Positions 37,101 to 45,162 are shown, counted from the stretch's first letter. The stretch: 64,000 nt of DNA from JBCCDY01 sp039030555 (GCA_039030555.1 JBCCDY010000001.1:372001-436000), one strand, 5' to 3'. A program made the numbers and translations. Notes: generated from the sequence alone by a model not told the origin.

Positions 37101-37676
37101 CTCATGTTCTGGAGGGTTATTCAAATATTCAGGAAAACGAATAGCAGGTGAAACGTTCGGAAAATTACTGATATAGGTTTCATTAACTGATTTGTTCGTT
37201 AGATCAAGCCAGTTAAATTTAGGTGTTTCAATTGAAGGTACTGCGTATCCGCTTATGTAAAGATCTGGAAGTCGAAAGTATGCCAGATCATCAGGCCTGC
37301 CCTTAACTTGCCTTGTAATCATTCCTCCAGCTTGTAATGCCCAGCCAGTACCCACCCAAGTAGCCCTGGAATCTACTTTTAAACGATTGGGATCATAATT
37401 TAAATTAATGTCCAGGCTTAAATCTTTTTCTTTAAGGCTGTAAACCGGAACATTAATGCTAACCATTCCTGTACTATTGATTTCTGGGTGCTCTACATAG
37501 TTGGTAAAGGCGGCAGCTGTGGGAGATAACTTAGAAATATCCGTGCTTTGCCTGTATTTTTCAAAATAATCCTGTTCTTCTTCTTGAGCTTGTAGAATAA
37601 AAACATTAATCATTAGTGTAAGTAAGCAGACGGCTATATTTCGCCCTACAGGTTGAATAAGTATTGATCTTTCCAT
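34149..37676 (-). CDS. large YD-type protein with SpvB/TcB-like N-terminus
   Basis: A 1175-residue secreted protein from ATG 37676 (TTG 37685 would add three residues). A signal anchor/peptide (about 8-30) leads to INSTGMVSINVPVYSLKEKD, SLDINLNYDP and VGTGWALQAGGMITRQVKG, a pattern that recalls the SpvB/TcaC start (isipipv, slsY, GvGWsL, ItR). The middle is beta-rich without named domains, and the C-terminus has a YD unit (YFYDEYNRLYKIVDQDGNTI). It lies 19 bases upstream of the RHS giant, so the two form an operon and may assemble as the two halves of one cocoon-like shell; that is inference. Confidence 0.75.
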   Translation of the reverse strand: MERSILIQPVGRNIAVCLLTLMINVFILQAQEEEQDYFEKYRQSTDISKLSPTAAAFTNYVEHPEINSTGMVSINVPVYSLKEKDLSLDINLNYDPNRLKVDSRATWVGTGWALQAGGMITRQVKGRPDDLAYFRLPDLYISGYAVPSIETPKFNWLDLTNKSVNETYISNFPNVSPAIRFPEYLNNPPEHEDWQKAQGWALEYYSYFQYDLEPDIFSVNIEGKSFKFVFNEQGTPKILGELNDYKIEFTQKNNGNLADADILEITAENSFYPLYWRDIRISSFTITSPKGFKYFFDESGIEYTTTYERSIASVVSHNEMILSEQEIPPHASSWYLTKIVSPHGNEMRFTYAIGEIEEVYPRPLLVGACESGGDCGNDDRDRFKFDPRDHLTDFINRFLDPSATKFYFSRRHSTGSQRTEITQEDMDQRPRYKIGLRHLSRIETDNTRIELLSSSDREDLLTAPKLNQIIVHDLINGKTVKDFRFSYFYTIDEYSSSDIPDHWKKRLFLSSLDEISNFGLKSIGHSFQYNSLELPHRFSKAQDAWGYFNDRDYGSQIPRLYVYPDQTGIDRYRLFPIHSSIDDNEYVLPGANREVNVSSILAGTLQKITFPTGGERSYEFEPNDYWDEKGLINVQGGGLRLKSLVHRDGIDPSNDVNRIYSYKRHDDPSKSSGIAVYPPIFGEETNFYLTKGEWAPDVTMGSFNNSPGWTGPESDQWNLFTKRNSVPFNPLTDINGVSIYYTNVSEVHPSNGRIEYDYYDPQTHLTNLPDRRDANMNGCGYCDFYFNSFYERVNNNQEDIWTLDPAGNQHIRRQNSGIAPYPPLAHEDEEALLSGKLNTKRTYAEGQTNPIRIEELQYGYHESNPESIYGVVRTNYDITTGITFDILWRVERGWSVVSKYKLVTNKGVLVKQVITQDFNPDGSGTPIVSIRNFNYVENHDLIRSREIIGPVETSKTEYRYVFDVTGPGERPSHGVNINEQPFWSWRKANRIALPIQTTNYHHKNDEQPKAVSGQLLLPLPYHRFSTPTKGHFISEVRELELDEPVNNIGNIFIDIEEEELRYDGRFELKAKFHDYDDYGNPLLVETYDGETKSLKWVHNGAYLSEVITEPGASSEQKQVIEHAPLIGVTSITDPNGLSKTYFYDEYNRLYKIVDQDGNTIEEYDYYYIKEKNTQQ

Positions 37677-37990
37677 AAAAGTCAAAAAAGCTTAAGGTCT
37701 TAGAAGTAACTTCTTAGTTAAAAAAATTAAACAGGATAGATCAATCGTTTTCTATTGACTTGTATTGTTCTTGGAAGAGTACTACATAAAAGCAGGTTTA
37801 TGTTTGAAATTTCTTCGTTTAGTGCAATGCTTTACTTTTATTGAAAAAGTAAAAAAGACTTTCTCGAAAACAATTAATTATTTAATAATATTTGAGCTTT
37901 TTATTAATATAAAGTTGATGTTGTGCTGTTTAAAGGTTCAATCAACAAAACAAGAGCTAAAGCGTGTAGCTTCTTATTATAGAAGAGAAG

Positions 37991-38053
37991 GAGTTGGAAA
38001 AAGTTAAGGTTAGGATAGAGCAGATTAAGAAGGATATTGGAGGGGTGAAATAA
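37991..38053 (+). pseudogene. 3'-end fragment (copy C) of the coiled-coil gene
   Basis: Twenty codons (ELEKVKVRIEQIKKD, IGGVK) ending in TAA 38051-38053. The first 51 bases, 37991-38041, are identical to 22109-22159 in the intact gene, 15.9 kb away. It lies in the 425-base gene-free stretch 37677-38101, which otherwise holds only AT-rich DNA and the terminator next to this fragment. Confidence 0.8.
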
Positions 38054-38077
38054 AAAAAGAGCTGTAAAGCTCCTTTT
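38052..38077 (-). terminator. terminator of the broken lipoprotein transcript
   Basis: A short stem (GAGCT / AGCTC, loop of four) is followed on the minus strand by seven T. It ends the leftward transcript of the 38102-38729 genes and abuts the stop codon of coiled-coil fragment C. Confidence 0.7.
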
Positions 38078-38101
38078 CGATAATTAGTAAATTAAATTAT
38101 A

Positions 38102-38488
38102 TCAATCATCACAATTGATAAGTGCATCGACATCCGTATAGGTAGGATCCCAGATGGCATTCGCTTTGTTTCTTTGAGAGTCTTCACCACATGAAAGCTT
38201 TCTTGTTCTCTCTTGTGATGCAACGATTTCAAAAGTACACCCAATCGTCTCCGCTAAAGTACTAACAGAAGCTTCTACCGTAACCCATTTTCCCCTGGTG
38301 TTTACTCTGAGAGTAGATTGAACTGACTCATTAAACGTCCCAGTGGCAGTTCTAACCCTAATTGTATTATCAGGGTGTACTTGATTAGGTTGATCATTCC
38401 AGATGGTTATTTTCGACTCACAAAACACTTCACCAGAAATACGACATTGTTCAGCATTTGTTTCATAAGGCTCTTTTATTATTGGCAC
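38102..38488 (-). pseudogene. second part of a frame-broken lipoprotein gene
   Basis: An open frame of 128 codons, starting only at a GTG (38488) within the end of the preceding lipoprotein frame. It encodes a beta-rich, cysteine-containing sequence (CRISGEVFCESKITIW, later IGCTFEIVASQERTRKLSCG) with no signal peptide of its own. Because it continues directly from the lipoprotein frame with a one-base offset, I read 38102-38729 as one gene split by a frameshift. If homologues are two separate proteins, it is instead a short second gene. Family unknown. Confidence 0.5.
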
Positions 38489-38729
38489 TAGCTTGAAAAT
38501 TAAATGAAACCATGAAGTCCTGGTTCCCTATGTTAATTATCTCACCATCGTTGAACTTAAAATTTTGTAAGTCCCCATACTTATACGAATACGTTATTTG
38601 ATTATCAGTCATTTCTTCAACCACAAAACCTAGTTTTTCGACTTCTGCAGAAGGCGCTACCTCTAATTCATTTTCCTGGTTGCAGGAGAAAAATAGAGTA
38701 ATAAATAAGAAGGGCAATATCTTTTTCAT
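38463..38729 (-). CDS. lipoprotein, N-terminal part (probably frameshifted)
   Basis: An 88-residue frame with a clear lipoprotein signal: MKKILPFLFITLFFSCNQEN, lipobox FFSC at Cys16, followed by an acidic stretch (ENELEV) that suits surface export in Bacteroidota. The remaining strands (YKYGDLQNFKFNDGEIINIG, DFMVSFNFQAS) end abruptly at a TGA that overlaps the next frame by 26 bases. The abrupt end suggests a +1 frameshift near AATAATAAAAGAG. Function unknown; it sits at the right edge of the accessory island. Confidence 0.6.
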   Translation of the reverse strand: MKKILPFLFITLFFSCNQENELEVAPSAEVEKLGFVVEEMTDNQITYSYKYGDLQNFKFNDGEIINIGNQDFMVSFNFQASANNKRAL

Positions 38730-38887
38730 AATTCACTTTTTTGGTTTTTAGAAAAATAGGTCTTTTACTTTAAATAGAATTATAAATATTATTAAGTTAT
38801 TATTGCCCTTAAATATTCGAAATAAAGAAAATATAATTAAGCATAAATACTAAACTCAAACAAGTATAAGCTAGATGGATAGCCGTT

Positions 38888-38934
38888 AGAAAAAGTTAAG
38901 TTTAGGATAAAGCAAGATATTTGCGTGGTAAAAC
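38888..38934 (+). repeat. degenerate 3'-end fragment (copy D) of the coiled-coil gene
   Basis: GAAAAAGTTAAG followed by TTAGGATA and AGCA aligns with the same part of copies A and C, with about ten bases deleted and several changes, then runs into a terminator hairpin like copy C does. It is too decayed to be read as protein. It lies in the 236-base gap between the broken lipoprotein and the TonB receptor. Confidence 0.55.
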
Positions 38935-38959
38935 AAAAAAGGAGCCTTTAGGCTCCTTT
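38935..38959 (-). terminator. terminator of the TonB receptor gene
   Basis: Perfect stem GGAGCC / GGCTCC with a TAAA loop, followed by six T on the minus strand, six bases after the receptor stop codon. Confidence 0.85.
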
Positions 38960-38965
38960 CAAGAT

Positions 38966-41887
38966 TTAATTAAAGCTATAACTATAGCTCAGGCTATACG
39001 TCTGACCTGGAGCTCTGCTAGATGAAATTCGATCTTGAGAACCAAACGACTCAAATCGGGTCTCAATCCTATCATTCAAAATATTACTAATTCTAAACCT
39101 TAAGCTTGACTGTAGTTCAGCGCCAAAACTCTTTTTAATGCTAAACCGCAAATCATTAAACGGAACGTTGAACAAATCGGGTGTGATACCAGTACCCACA
39201 ACTGCAAGTGCTGGTCCTTGAACATTGTAAAATAGACCTGTGTCCCAGCCCTTATCGAAGTTTCCGTAAGTTAATCCAACATTGATAAGATAAGGAGATT
39301 GACCCTGTAGTTGTCGAGTATCATCAATAATCTCACCTTCTCTAGCTTGACCCTGACGACCAACCCTTTCTTGCTCGCTGATATCAAGCCTGGACTCTAT
39401 ATAAGAAGCATTTAAGTTGATAGCAAAATCCTCAAGAGCAGGAGAAACAAAGTCAAAATTCTTACGAACCTCTAGCTCCGCTCCAAATACAATTGCGTCC
39501 CCATTATTTCTAGCGGTGAAAGCGTCAGGCTCTTGTGCATTGAAAACTTCTATTTCCAATGGGTTTTGAAACGTTTTAAAAAAGCCACTAATAGCAACTG
39601 TCTGTCCTCTTTTAAAGAATGTCTCCCAGCGGAGGTCAATATTATTAATATCGGTTTCTACTAAATCAGTCCTCTCACCTGTATCAGGATCAAACTGTAT
39701 TCCACCTATAAATGTAGTTCCTGAAATGGGGTCTACGATTTGCGCAATAGACTGCTCTTTAAAAGATGGTCTTGCAATCGTTCTTGAATAAGAAAATCTT
39801 AGGTTCGAATTTTCATTGTAGCCATAAATAAAACTTGCTGTCGGAAATGGCTTTACGGACTCAATAACTTTTTCATCGTCTAAAAAATTACCTTGCGCCC
39901 CGTTGCTATTGAAAAAATCTTGATCTCCTCCAGTATATCTTTGAACGTAGTATTCTACTCTGACACCTAAAATGGTTTTTAGCTTTTCCGATATGGGTAG
40001 TTCTCCAGATATATAAGCGGCAAAATTATTAATAGAACCTTCAAAAGTGTTGGATAAGTCTAATGCATCTGGTTGTACGGCTGTACCTCTTCTAACATCA
40101 ACGAAACCATCATCATCTGTATCCAAACCAACAAAAATATTTTCATCGGACAGTAGGGCATTAGGATCCCCGTTTAAAGTCACATTGTCTTCATCAATTA
40201 TAACGAAATCAAAATTAGTTATACTAAAATCTCTTTGTTTAAATGTTTCTGAAGCACCAAACTTTAGTTTACTATCTAAACCATTAAATTCAAACTCCTT
40301 GGTAAAGTCTATTCGACCAGTATAATTTTGTTCATCAAGAAACCTCCATAACCTTACTGGGCTACCCCCTTCACTTCTTTCTATATCTAACGCCCCTTCC
40401 TCGGATCTTGTAAATGGCACTAACCTTACGTCTAAATCATCAACTCTAGAAAATGTGGGGGAAAGTTTCCATTCTATTGTTAACTTATTTCGATCTAAAT
40501 AATGCTCTCCGCTCAACAAAACATTCGTTAATGCGCGCTCCCCATAGGCTAAAACATCCCTCGTAGAGCGATTATCGTTTCTTATAATATTTATTTCATC
40601 ATAAACATTAGCAACACTTTCCCCATTCTGAACATGAAGAGCTGTCAATTGATACTTAGACCGGTTTGTCTTAATAGCAATTCCACCTAAACCTCCGAGT
40701 AGAACATTATTGGTACCTTCTACACCCCTTCTGCTTCTATCCTGTTCTAACTCTGTAATGCTTGGGTCTGCACTATTTTTAAGCCAGATACTATAATTTT
40801 CCGCGCTGTCGTAAAAAGTAGTCTGATTTCTATAGGTAACAGCAGCGTTGTAACCGATGGTATATTTGTCCTTAGTAAATTGGTCTCCAGCGGAAAACGA
40901 TAAATTAAAATTGGGGTTGCTAGTCCCTCTACTAGTACCAAAAGTAGGGTTGAACTGACGAGTAAGATCAGTTAAAACCTGGGATTCGTCCAAATTGGGT
41001 GCTGCACCCGCCTGTAAAAATTCTGTATCTCCCGAAAAAGGTAGCTGCCTTGTCCCATCATCGAACCCCAAAAAGTCTGTATTTCCACCCTCATAATCTG
41101 TATAATTATCTTGAAAATGAAAATCTGGATTAATCCCTACGCCTACTGAAATATTCATGGTCTTCTCATCAGGAAAGTCTTTCGTTTCCACATTAACAAT
41201 TCCACCTGTAAAATCAGCAGGCAGATCAGCTGTAAAAGACTTCAATACAATAATATTATCTAAAACGTTTGTTGGGAAAATATCTAGCTGCAAAGTATTC
41301 CTATCAGGGTCCAGGCCTGGAATTTCAAGTCCATTTAATACCGTTTTAGTGTAACGATCCCCCAATCCTCTCACAAAAACATATTTACCACCTTGTACGG
41401 AGACGCCAGGTACTTTAGTTACTGCAGAAGCTGCATCGCTTGCACCTACCTGTTTAAAAGTAGCTGCAGAAATTCCATCTAGCACATTCACGGATTTCTT
41501 TTTTATTGTCAAAAGAGCTTGTTCCGTTGTTTTAACAGCCTCTGCCGTGATAACTACTTCTTCCAATTGTTGAACGTCTTCTTTAAGGCGAATCTGATCA
41601 ATTACTGTAACATCTCCAGTATTTACAGTTACTCCACTTACAGTGATTGGAGAAAAAGAGACAAAAGAGGCTTGGATGTCATAGGTTCCTGGAGCTGTTT
41701 TGATTTCAAACTTACCATCAAAGTCAGTAACACCGCCATTTGTTGTACCCTTAACAACAACTGTAACTCCAAATAGAGGCTCTCCAGTTGCATCTTCTAT
41801 AACTGTGCCACGTATGATGCCATTCTGAGCTATTGAACTAGAAATTATGAAGATGAAGAAAATAATTATCGTATAAAGCTTCTTCAC
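38966..41887 (-). CDS. TonB-dependent receptor with carboxypeptidase-regulatory-like domain
   Basis: A 973-residue outer-membrane transporter. Signal peptide 1-20; a CarboxypepD_reg-like domain (GTVIEDATGEPLFGVTVVVK, residues 27-105); a TonB-type plug (KVPGVSVQGGKYVFVRGLGD, near 158-178); then a 22-strand type barrel rich in aromatic strands and ending YSLSYSYSFN. It starts at GTG 41887. The upstream gene encodes a surface beta-helix lipoprotein, separated by a strong terminator, so it has its own promoter in the 99-base gap or depends on read-through. The cargo is unknown; it is not a SusC with SusD partner because no SusD-fold gene is present. Confidence 0.9.
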   Translation of the reverse strand: MKKLYTIIIFFIFIISSSIAQNGIIRGTVIEDATGEPLFGVTVVVKGTTNGGVTDFDGKFEIKTAPGTYDIQASFVSFSPITVSGVTVNTGDVTVIDQIRLKEDVQQLEEVVITAEAVKTTEQALLTIKKKSVNVLDGISAATFKQVGASDAASAVTKVPGVSVQGGKYVFVRGLGDRYTKTVLNGLEIPGLDPDRNTLQLDIFPTNVLDNIIVLKSFTADLPADFTGGIVNVETKDFPDEKTMNISVGVGINPDFHFQDNYTDYEGGNTDFLGFDDGTRQLPFSGDTEFLQAGAAPNLDESQVLTDLTRQFNPTFGTSRGTSNPNFNLSFSAGDQFTKDKYTIGYNAAVTYRNQTTFYDSAENYSIWLKNSADPSITELEQDRSRRGVEGTNNVLLGGLGGIAIKTNRSKYQLTALHVQNGESVANVYDEINIIRNDNRSTRDVLAYGERALTNVLLSGEHYLDRNKLTIEWKLSPTFSRVDDLDVRLVPFTRSEEGALDIERSEGGSPVRLWRFLDEQNYTGRIDFTKEFEFNGLDSKLKFGASETFKQRDFSITNFDFVIIDEDNVTLNGDPNALLSDENIFVGLDTDDDGFVDVRRGTAVQPDALDLSNTFEGSINNFAAYISGELPISEKLKTILGVRVEYYVQRYTGGDQDFFNSNGAQGNFLDDEKVIESVKPFPTASFIYGYNENSNLRFSYSRTIARPSFKEQSIAQIVDPISGTTFIGGIQFDPDTGERTDLVETDINNIDLRWETFFKRGQTVAISGFFKTFQNPLEIEVFNAQEPDAFTARNNGDAIVFGAELEVRKNFDFVSPALEDFAINLNASYIESRLDISEQERVGRQGQAREGEIIDDTRQLQGQSPYLINVGLTYGNFDKGWDTGLFYNVQGPALAVVGTGITPDLFNVPFNDLRFSIKKSFGAELQSSLRFRISNILNDRIETRFESFGSQDRISSSRAPGQTYSLSYSYSFN

Positions 41888-41919
41888 AGTGAGGTATGTT
41901 TAATTAATGAAATATACTT

Positions 41920-41954
41920 AAAAAAAAACTCGCAGCTACGTAAATAGCTGCGAG
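41920..41954 (-). terminator. strong terminator after the beta-helix lipoprotein
   Basis: A perfect 10-bp stem (CTCGCAGCTA / TAGCTGCGAG) with a six-base loop, followed on the minus strand by nine T. It separates the lipoprotein gene from the receptor gene transcribed after it. Confidence 0.92.
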
Positions 41955-41986
41955 CAATCTTTATCAAATTGATTACAAAATCAGTA

Positions 41987-43573
41987 TTAGAATCCCGTCA
42001 GTGCATTAGAAGCAGCAGTGAATGACCAATTCGCAAAAGCCGAAGCATCGGCGCCTTGAGATTGAGAACCATTTGCAACGTTCATTACAGCATCTTGATC
42101 TGTCATATCGAAGTCTGCAAATACTTCAGCAATAGTCGCAGTTCCCACCATTGGGTCTTGAGTACCATCAGCTAAAGTGATCTGTAGATTAGAAAACGTT
42201 AATTCATCTGCGTCGTATGCAGTAAAAGTATTGTCGTCACTGAATCTAAAATCTCCTTCTCCTGTTCCTCCTTCTTCTTCTCCATTAGTATCGAAAGAAG
42301 GGGCAACGAAATTAAAGAAATATGCACCGTTCATCGAACCGGTAGCTCCATCTCTAAAATTAGCTATTTCATCGTCTGCACCGCGTGCTGAAGCTCTGGT
42401 AATGGTATAAGATCCAGCTAAAGTTCCCTCAGGTCCATCAATTTCAAATGCATGATCAGTTCCAGGAAACGCTACAACTATTACATTATCAATTGTTCCA
42501 GAATATGCTTGGTCAATATCAATCGCATCATCATCAGCTGCCCAAACAATTGCATTCGTAACATCAACGTTACCGCCAAACCATTCTATACCATCGTCAA
42601 GATTTCCTACTACTTCTATAAATTCAATAGTAGTTCCAGAACCTACTCCACCTAGAGAAATACCGTTAATTTCATCACCATCTCCCAGAATAGCTCCACC
42701 ATGTCTTACAGAAACATATCTGATGATACCTGAGTTGTCATCCGAGTCATTTCCACCATATTCTGCAAATCCTTCATCTGGTGGGATACCTTCAATTTGG
42801 TCTGTTCCGTTATTAGTTTCTTCTGATATAGGCGCGTTACCTAGAACGATAAAACCTCCCCAGAGGCCACTATTGGTTGCATTTAAATTAGGACTTACGA
42901 TTTCACCTGGCTGAATATCATCTGCTGTCGCAGTCATTATTATAGGCTGAGCCGCTGTACCTTCAGCAAATATTTGAGCTCCTCTTGCTATAATTAGTGC
43001 CGTTGCATTTGCTCCATCACCAAATTGACCCTTTACTATAACACCCGGCTGAATCGTTAGTGCAGCACCCGGTTCCACTATAACTCTAGTAGCTAACTCA
43101 TAAATATTACCTGTAAACCAAGTAGTATTTTCGTCAATATTAGAAGAAACTATAATTGTGGGAGCTCCTGTTTCAGCTACAACAGATAAAATGTGCGTAA
43201 ATGTATCTGTTTCACCGTTAGCGTCAGTTAATGTAAAAACGAGAGTAGCATTACCCAATGTACTCAAACCAAGATCGGTTGTTGTCGCAGAAACTGTTAC
43301 TGTTTGAGGAGAATTCCCTGCTATGAGCGCTGATAAGTCAATTGCAGCACCTCCATCAACAGACAAAGTAAAAGCGTTTGCTGTAGCAAAACCGTCAGTA
43401 GCAGTTAAGACAACATTAGGAACAGAAAGAGTTCCTCCTAATTGCACCTCAGCAGTCGCTGGGATACCTGAAATAGAAACTACAGAAGATGGTGGTGGTG
43501 TATCATCATCATCACAGCTCGTAAGGTAGAAACCTAAGGTTCCTACCAAGAATAGAAATAAAATCTTTTTCAT
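41987..43573 (-). CDS. surface-exposed beta-helix lipoprotein, TonB receptor partner
   Basis: A 528-residue lipoprotein from ATG 43573. The signal MKKILFLFLVGTLGFYLTSC ends in a lipobox with Cys20 and is followed by DDDDTPPPSS, an acidic run of the kind that directs lipoproteins to the cell surface in Bacteroidota. Residues 30-130 look like an Ig/cadherin-like domain (FTLTDANGETDTFTHILSV). The rest is a right-handed beta-helix type sequence, Gly/Asp/Asn-rich, with repeated short strands (TTWFTGNIYELATRVIVEPG, GLWGGFIVLGNAPIS). Databases often label this family as multidrug transporter, wrongly. It probably hands a ligand to the receptor encoded next. Confidence 0.8.
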   Translation of the reverse strand: MKKILFLFLVGTLGFYLTSCDDDDTPPPSSVVSISGIPATAEVQLGGTLSVPNVVLTATDGFATANAFTLSVDGGAAIDLSALIAGNSPQTVTVSATTTDLGLSTLGNATLVFTLTDANGETDTFTHILSVVAETGAPTIIVSSNIDENTTWFTGNIYELATRVIVEPGAALTIQPGVIVKGQFGDGANATALIIARGAQIFAEGTAAQPIIMTATADDIQPGEIVSPNLNATNSGLWGGFIVLGNAPISEETNNGTDQIEGIPPDEGFAEYGGNDSDDNSGIIRYVSVRHGGAILGDGDEINGISLGGVGSGTTIEFIEVVGNLDDGIEWFGGNVDVTNAIVWAADDDAIDIDQAYSGTIDNVIVVAFPGTDHAFEIDGPEGTLAGSYTITRASARGADDEIANFRDGATGSMNGAYFFNFVAPSFDTNGEEEGGTGEGDFRFSDDNTFTAYDADELTFSNLQITLADGTQDPMVGTATIAEVFADFDMTDQDAVMNVANGSQSQGADASAFANWSFTAASNALTGF

Positions 43574-43673
43574 GTTGTTAAACATAATTTGGTTACAATT
43601 TTGAATTTTGTGCAAATCTAGTCGGAGGCAGCCGAGGCGAAAAAAGTAAGTAGTTATTAAACCTTTAATAGTT

Positions 43674-43731
43674 TAACATTGTAACCACGCTCAAATAATG
43701 TTAGCGTAACATTGTGTTAACATTTAACATT
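43674..43731. promoter_or_regulatory. phased TAACATT direct-repeat cluster
   Basis: TAACATT occurs at 43674, 43707, 43718 and 43725, and inverted (AATGTTA) at 43698. The first three are spaced 33 and 11 bases, whole helical turns, and 43707/43718 form the 7+4+7 layout used by OmpR/PhoB-type regulators. It lies 100-160 bases upstream of the beta-helix lipoprotein start. Confidence 0.55.
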
Positions 43732-43751
43732 TCCAATAGTGTTGGAAATGT
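43727..43751. repeat. 10-bp inverted repeat between moxR and the lipoprotein gene
   Basis: ACATTTCCAA / TTGGAAATGT with a five-base loop. It could end moxR mRNA, although no T-run follows on the minus strand (TAAATGTTAAC), and its left arm overlaps the last TAACATT element, so an operator role is equally possible. Confidence 0.5.
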
Positions 43752-43774
43752 CTAAAAGCGAAAACAAGCCCTTT

Positions 43775-44761
43775 TTAGTTGATCGGTACTTTTTGAAGGA
43801 TCTCTTCTACGATACTCTGGGTCGTTATACCATCGGCTTCAGCCTCAAAGTTCAATAGAATTCTATGATTCAATACGTCGGGTGCAATTTCTTTTACATC
43901 CTCCGGCAGTACGTATTCTCTCTGATTAAAATAAGCTACTGCTTTTGAGGCCAGATTCATATTTATACTGGCCCTCGGCGATACACCATATTGGATATAT
44001 TGCTCTGCATTTTTGAGATTGTATTCCGCTGGCTTACGAGTCGCAAATACCAGCTCTATAATATATTTCTCCAGAGACTCCGATATTTTAACCTGGTTTA
44101 TTTCACTTCGAATAGCGAATATATCTTCTTTGGTAAGGATGGGATTTACTTCAGAACTGAATTCCATATTGGCCATTCTTCTCATCACCTCCAATTCCGA
44201 ATCCTTGCTTGGATAATCCACATATACCTTCATCATGAATCGATCCATCTGTGCTTCAGGAAGAGGATAAGTACCTTCTTGCTCTACGGGATTTTGAGTA
44301 GCCAAAACAAGGAATGGCCTATCCAGCGGAAAAGTGGTTTCTCCAATGGTTACCTGCTTTTCCTGCATGGACTCCAATAGTGCCGATTGTACCTTTGCCG
44401 GAGAGCGGTTTACTTCATCTGCTAGAATAATGTTCGCGAAAATAGGTCCTTTTTTAACCTCGAAAGCAGAAGCTTGTTGATTGTAGATCATCGTGCCGAT
44501 CAAGTCGGCCGGGAGAAGATCGGGAGTAAACTGAATTCTACTGAAATCTAAGTGAAGAACCTTAGCCAGGGTATTTACAGTCAATGTCTTGGCCAAACCC
44601 GGAACACCTTCCAATAAAATATGGCCTTGAGTAAAAAGTCCTATCAAAAGCCTGTTCAGCATATATTCCTGTCCAACAACTATTTTGCCGACCTCCGATA
44701 TAACTTGTTCAATTTTTTGCTGATGACCCTGTACGGTTTCTTTTTCTATTGATTCTTCCAT
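43775..44761 (-). CDS. MoxR-family AAA+ ATPase
   Basis: A 328-residue AAA+ ATPase of the MoxR group, chaperone-like helpers that mature metal- or VWA-domain partners. Walker A HILLEGVPGLAKT (residues 48-60), Walker B and sensor region ILADEVNRSPAKVQSALLES, sensor 1 ATQNPVEQEGTYPLPEAQMD, and an arginine-finger helix SPRASINMN are all present. In most Bacteroidota a DUF58 and VWA gene follow moxR; here the next genes are a surface lipoprotein and TonB receptor, so the usual partners are absent from the window. Nothing suggests a defect. Confidence 0.92.
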   Translation of the reverse strand: MEESIEKETVQGHQQKIEQVISEVGKIVVGQEYMLNRLLIGLFTQGHILLEGVPGLAKTLTVNTLAKVLHLDFSRIQFTPDLLPADLIGTMIYNQQASAFEVKKGPIFANIILADEVNRSPAKVQSALLESMQEKQVTIGETTFPLDRPFLVLATQNPVEQEGTYPLPEAQMDRFMMKVYVDYPSKDSELEVMRRMANMEFSSEVNPILTKEDIFAIRSEINQVKISESLEKYIIELVFATRKPAEYNLKNAEQYIQYGVSPRASINMNLASKAVAYFNQREYVLPEDVKEIAPDVLNHRILLNFEAEADGITTQSIVEEILQKVPIN

Positions 44762-44833
44762 CTTAGTTCTTATACTATTAACTTTCTTTGAATTAAAACC
44801 TTAAGATTTATAATTCAATGCCATTTAGTTAAG

Positions 44834-44914
44834 CGTCATTCCTGAATTGTTCAGGAATCTTTATCCAAATACAGAATCCCTAAATTGAGATTCCTGTATG
44901 TCACAGGAATGACG
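44834..44914. repeat. nested-palindrome element, MITE- or REP-like
   Basis: Outer arms CGTCATTCCTG (44834-44844) and CAGGAATGACG (44904-44914) are perfect inverted repeats. Each arm also starts an inner hairpin: ATTCCTGAA / TTCAGGAAT and TTCCTGT / ACAGGAA. A GAATC/GATTC pair lies in the middle. It is the only structure in the 438-base gap between moxR and tRNA-Leu; the rest of that gap shows no gene I can support. Confidence 0.7.
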
Positions 44915-45162
44915 TCTGTAATTTGAGAGCTTAACTCACATACATTGAAAAGTATAACTTTCTAATGTAGAGAAGCTTTCAAGCACCTCTAATGTATCCA
45001 TTTGTTTCGATCCCATCGCATGGGCTAAATGGCATTAATTTATAATCATTCAAATCGCAATTTAAAAAACGAATCAATCTATCCTTTCTCTTTTTTGGAT
45101 GAGTACGTCTAAACGCAATTTTAATGGTAAGTGTTAGGTGAATTCGGTAAGTGAATGGTTTG

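Noticed and set aside
37765..38007. Open frame of 80 codons before coiled-coil fragment C
   Set aside because: Runs out of frame into the fragment, has no signal or homology, and unusual composition; the region is better read as relic DNA.
22109..38041. Integrative element with att sites
   Set aside because: The 51-base repeats would fit, but there is no integrase, relaxase or phage gene between them, so I report only the repeats.
41987..43573. Multidrug transporter
   Set aside because: Common database label for this family, but the protein is a lipoprotein with beta-helix-type repeats and no membrane helices.
43991..44380. Open frame of 129 codons antisense to moxR
   Set aside because: Covers conserved MoxR motifs on the other strand; composition is unlike a real protein.
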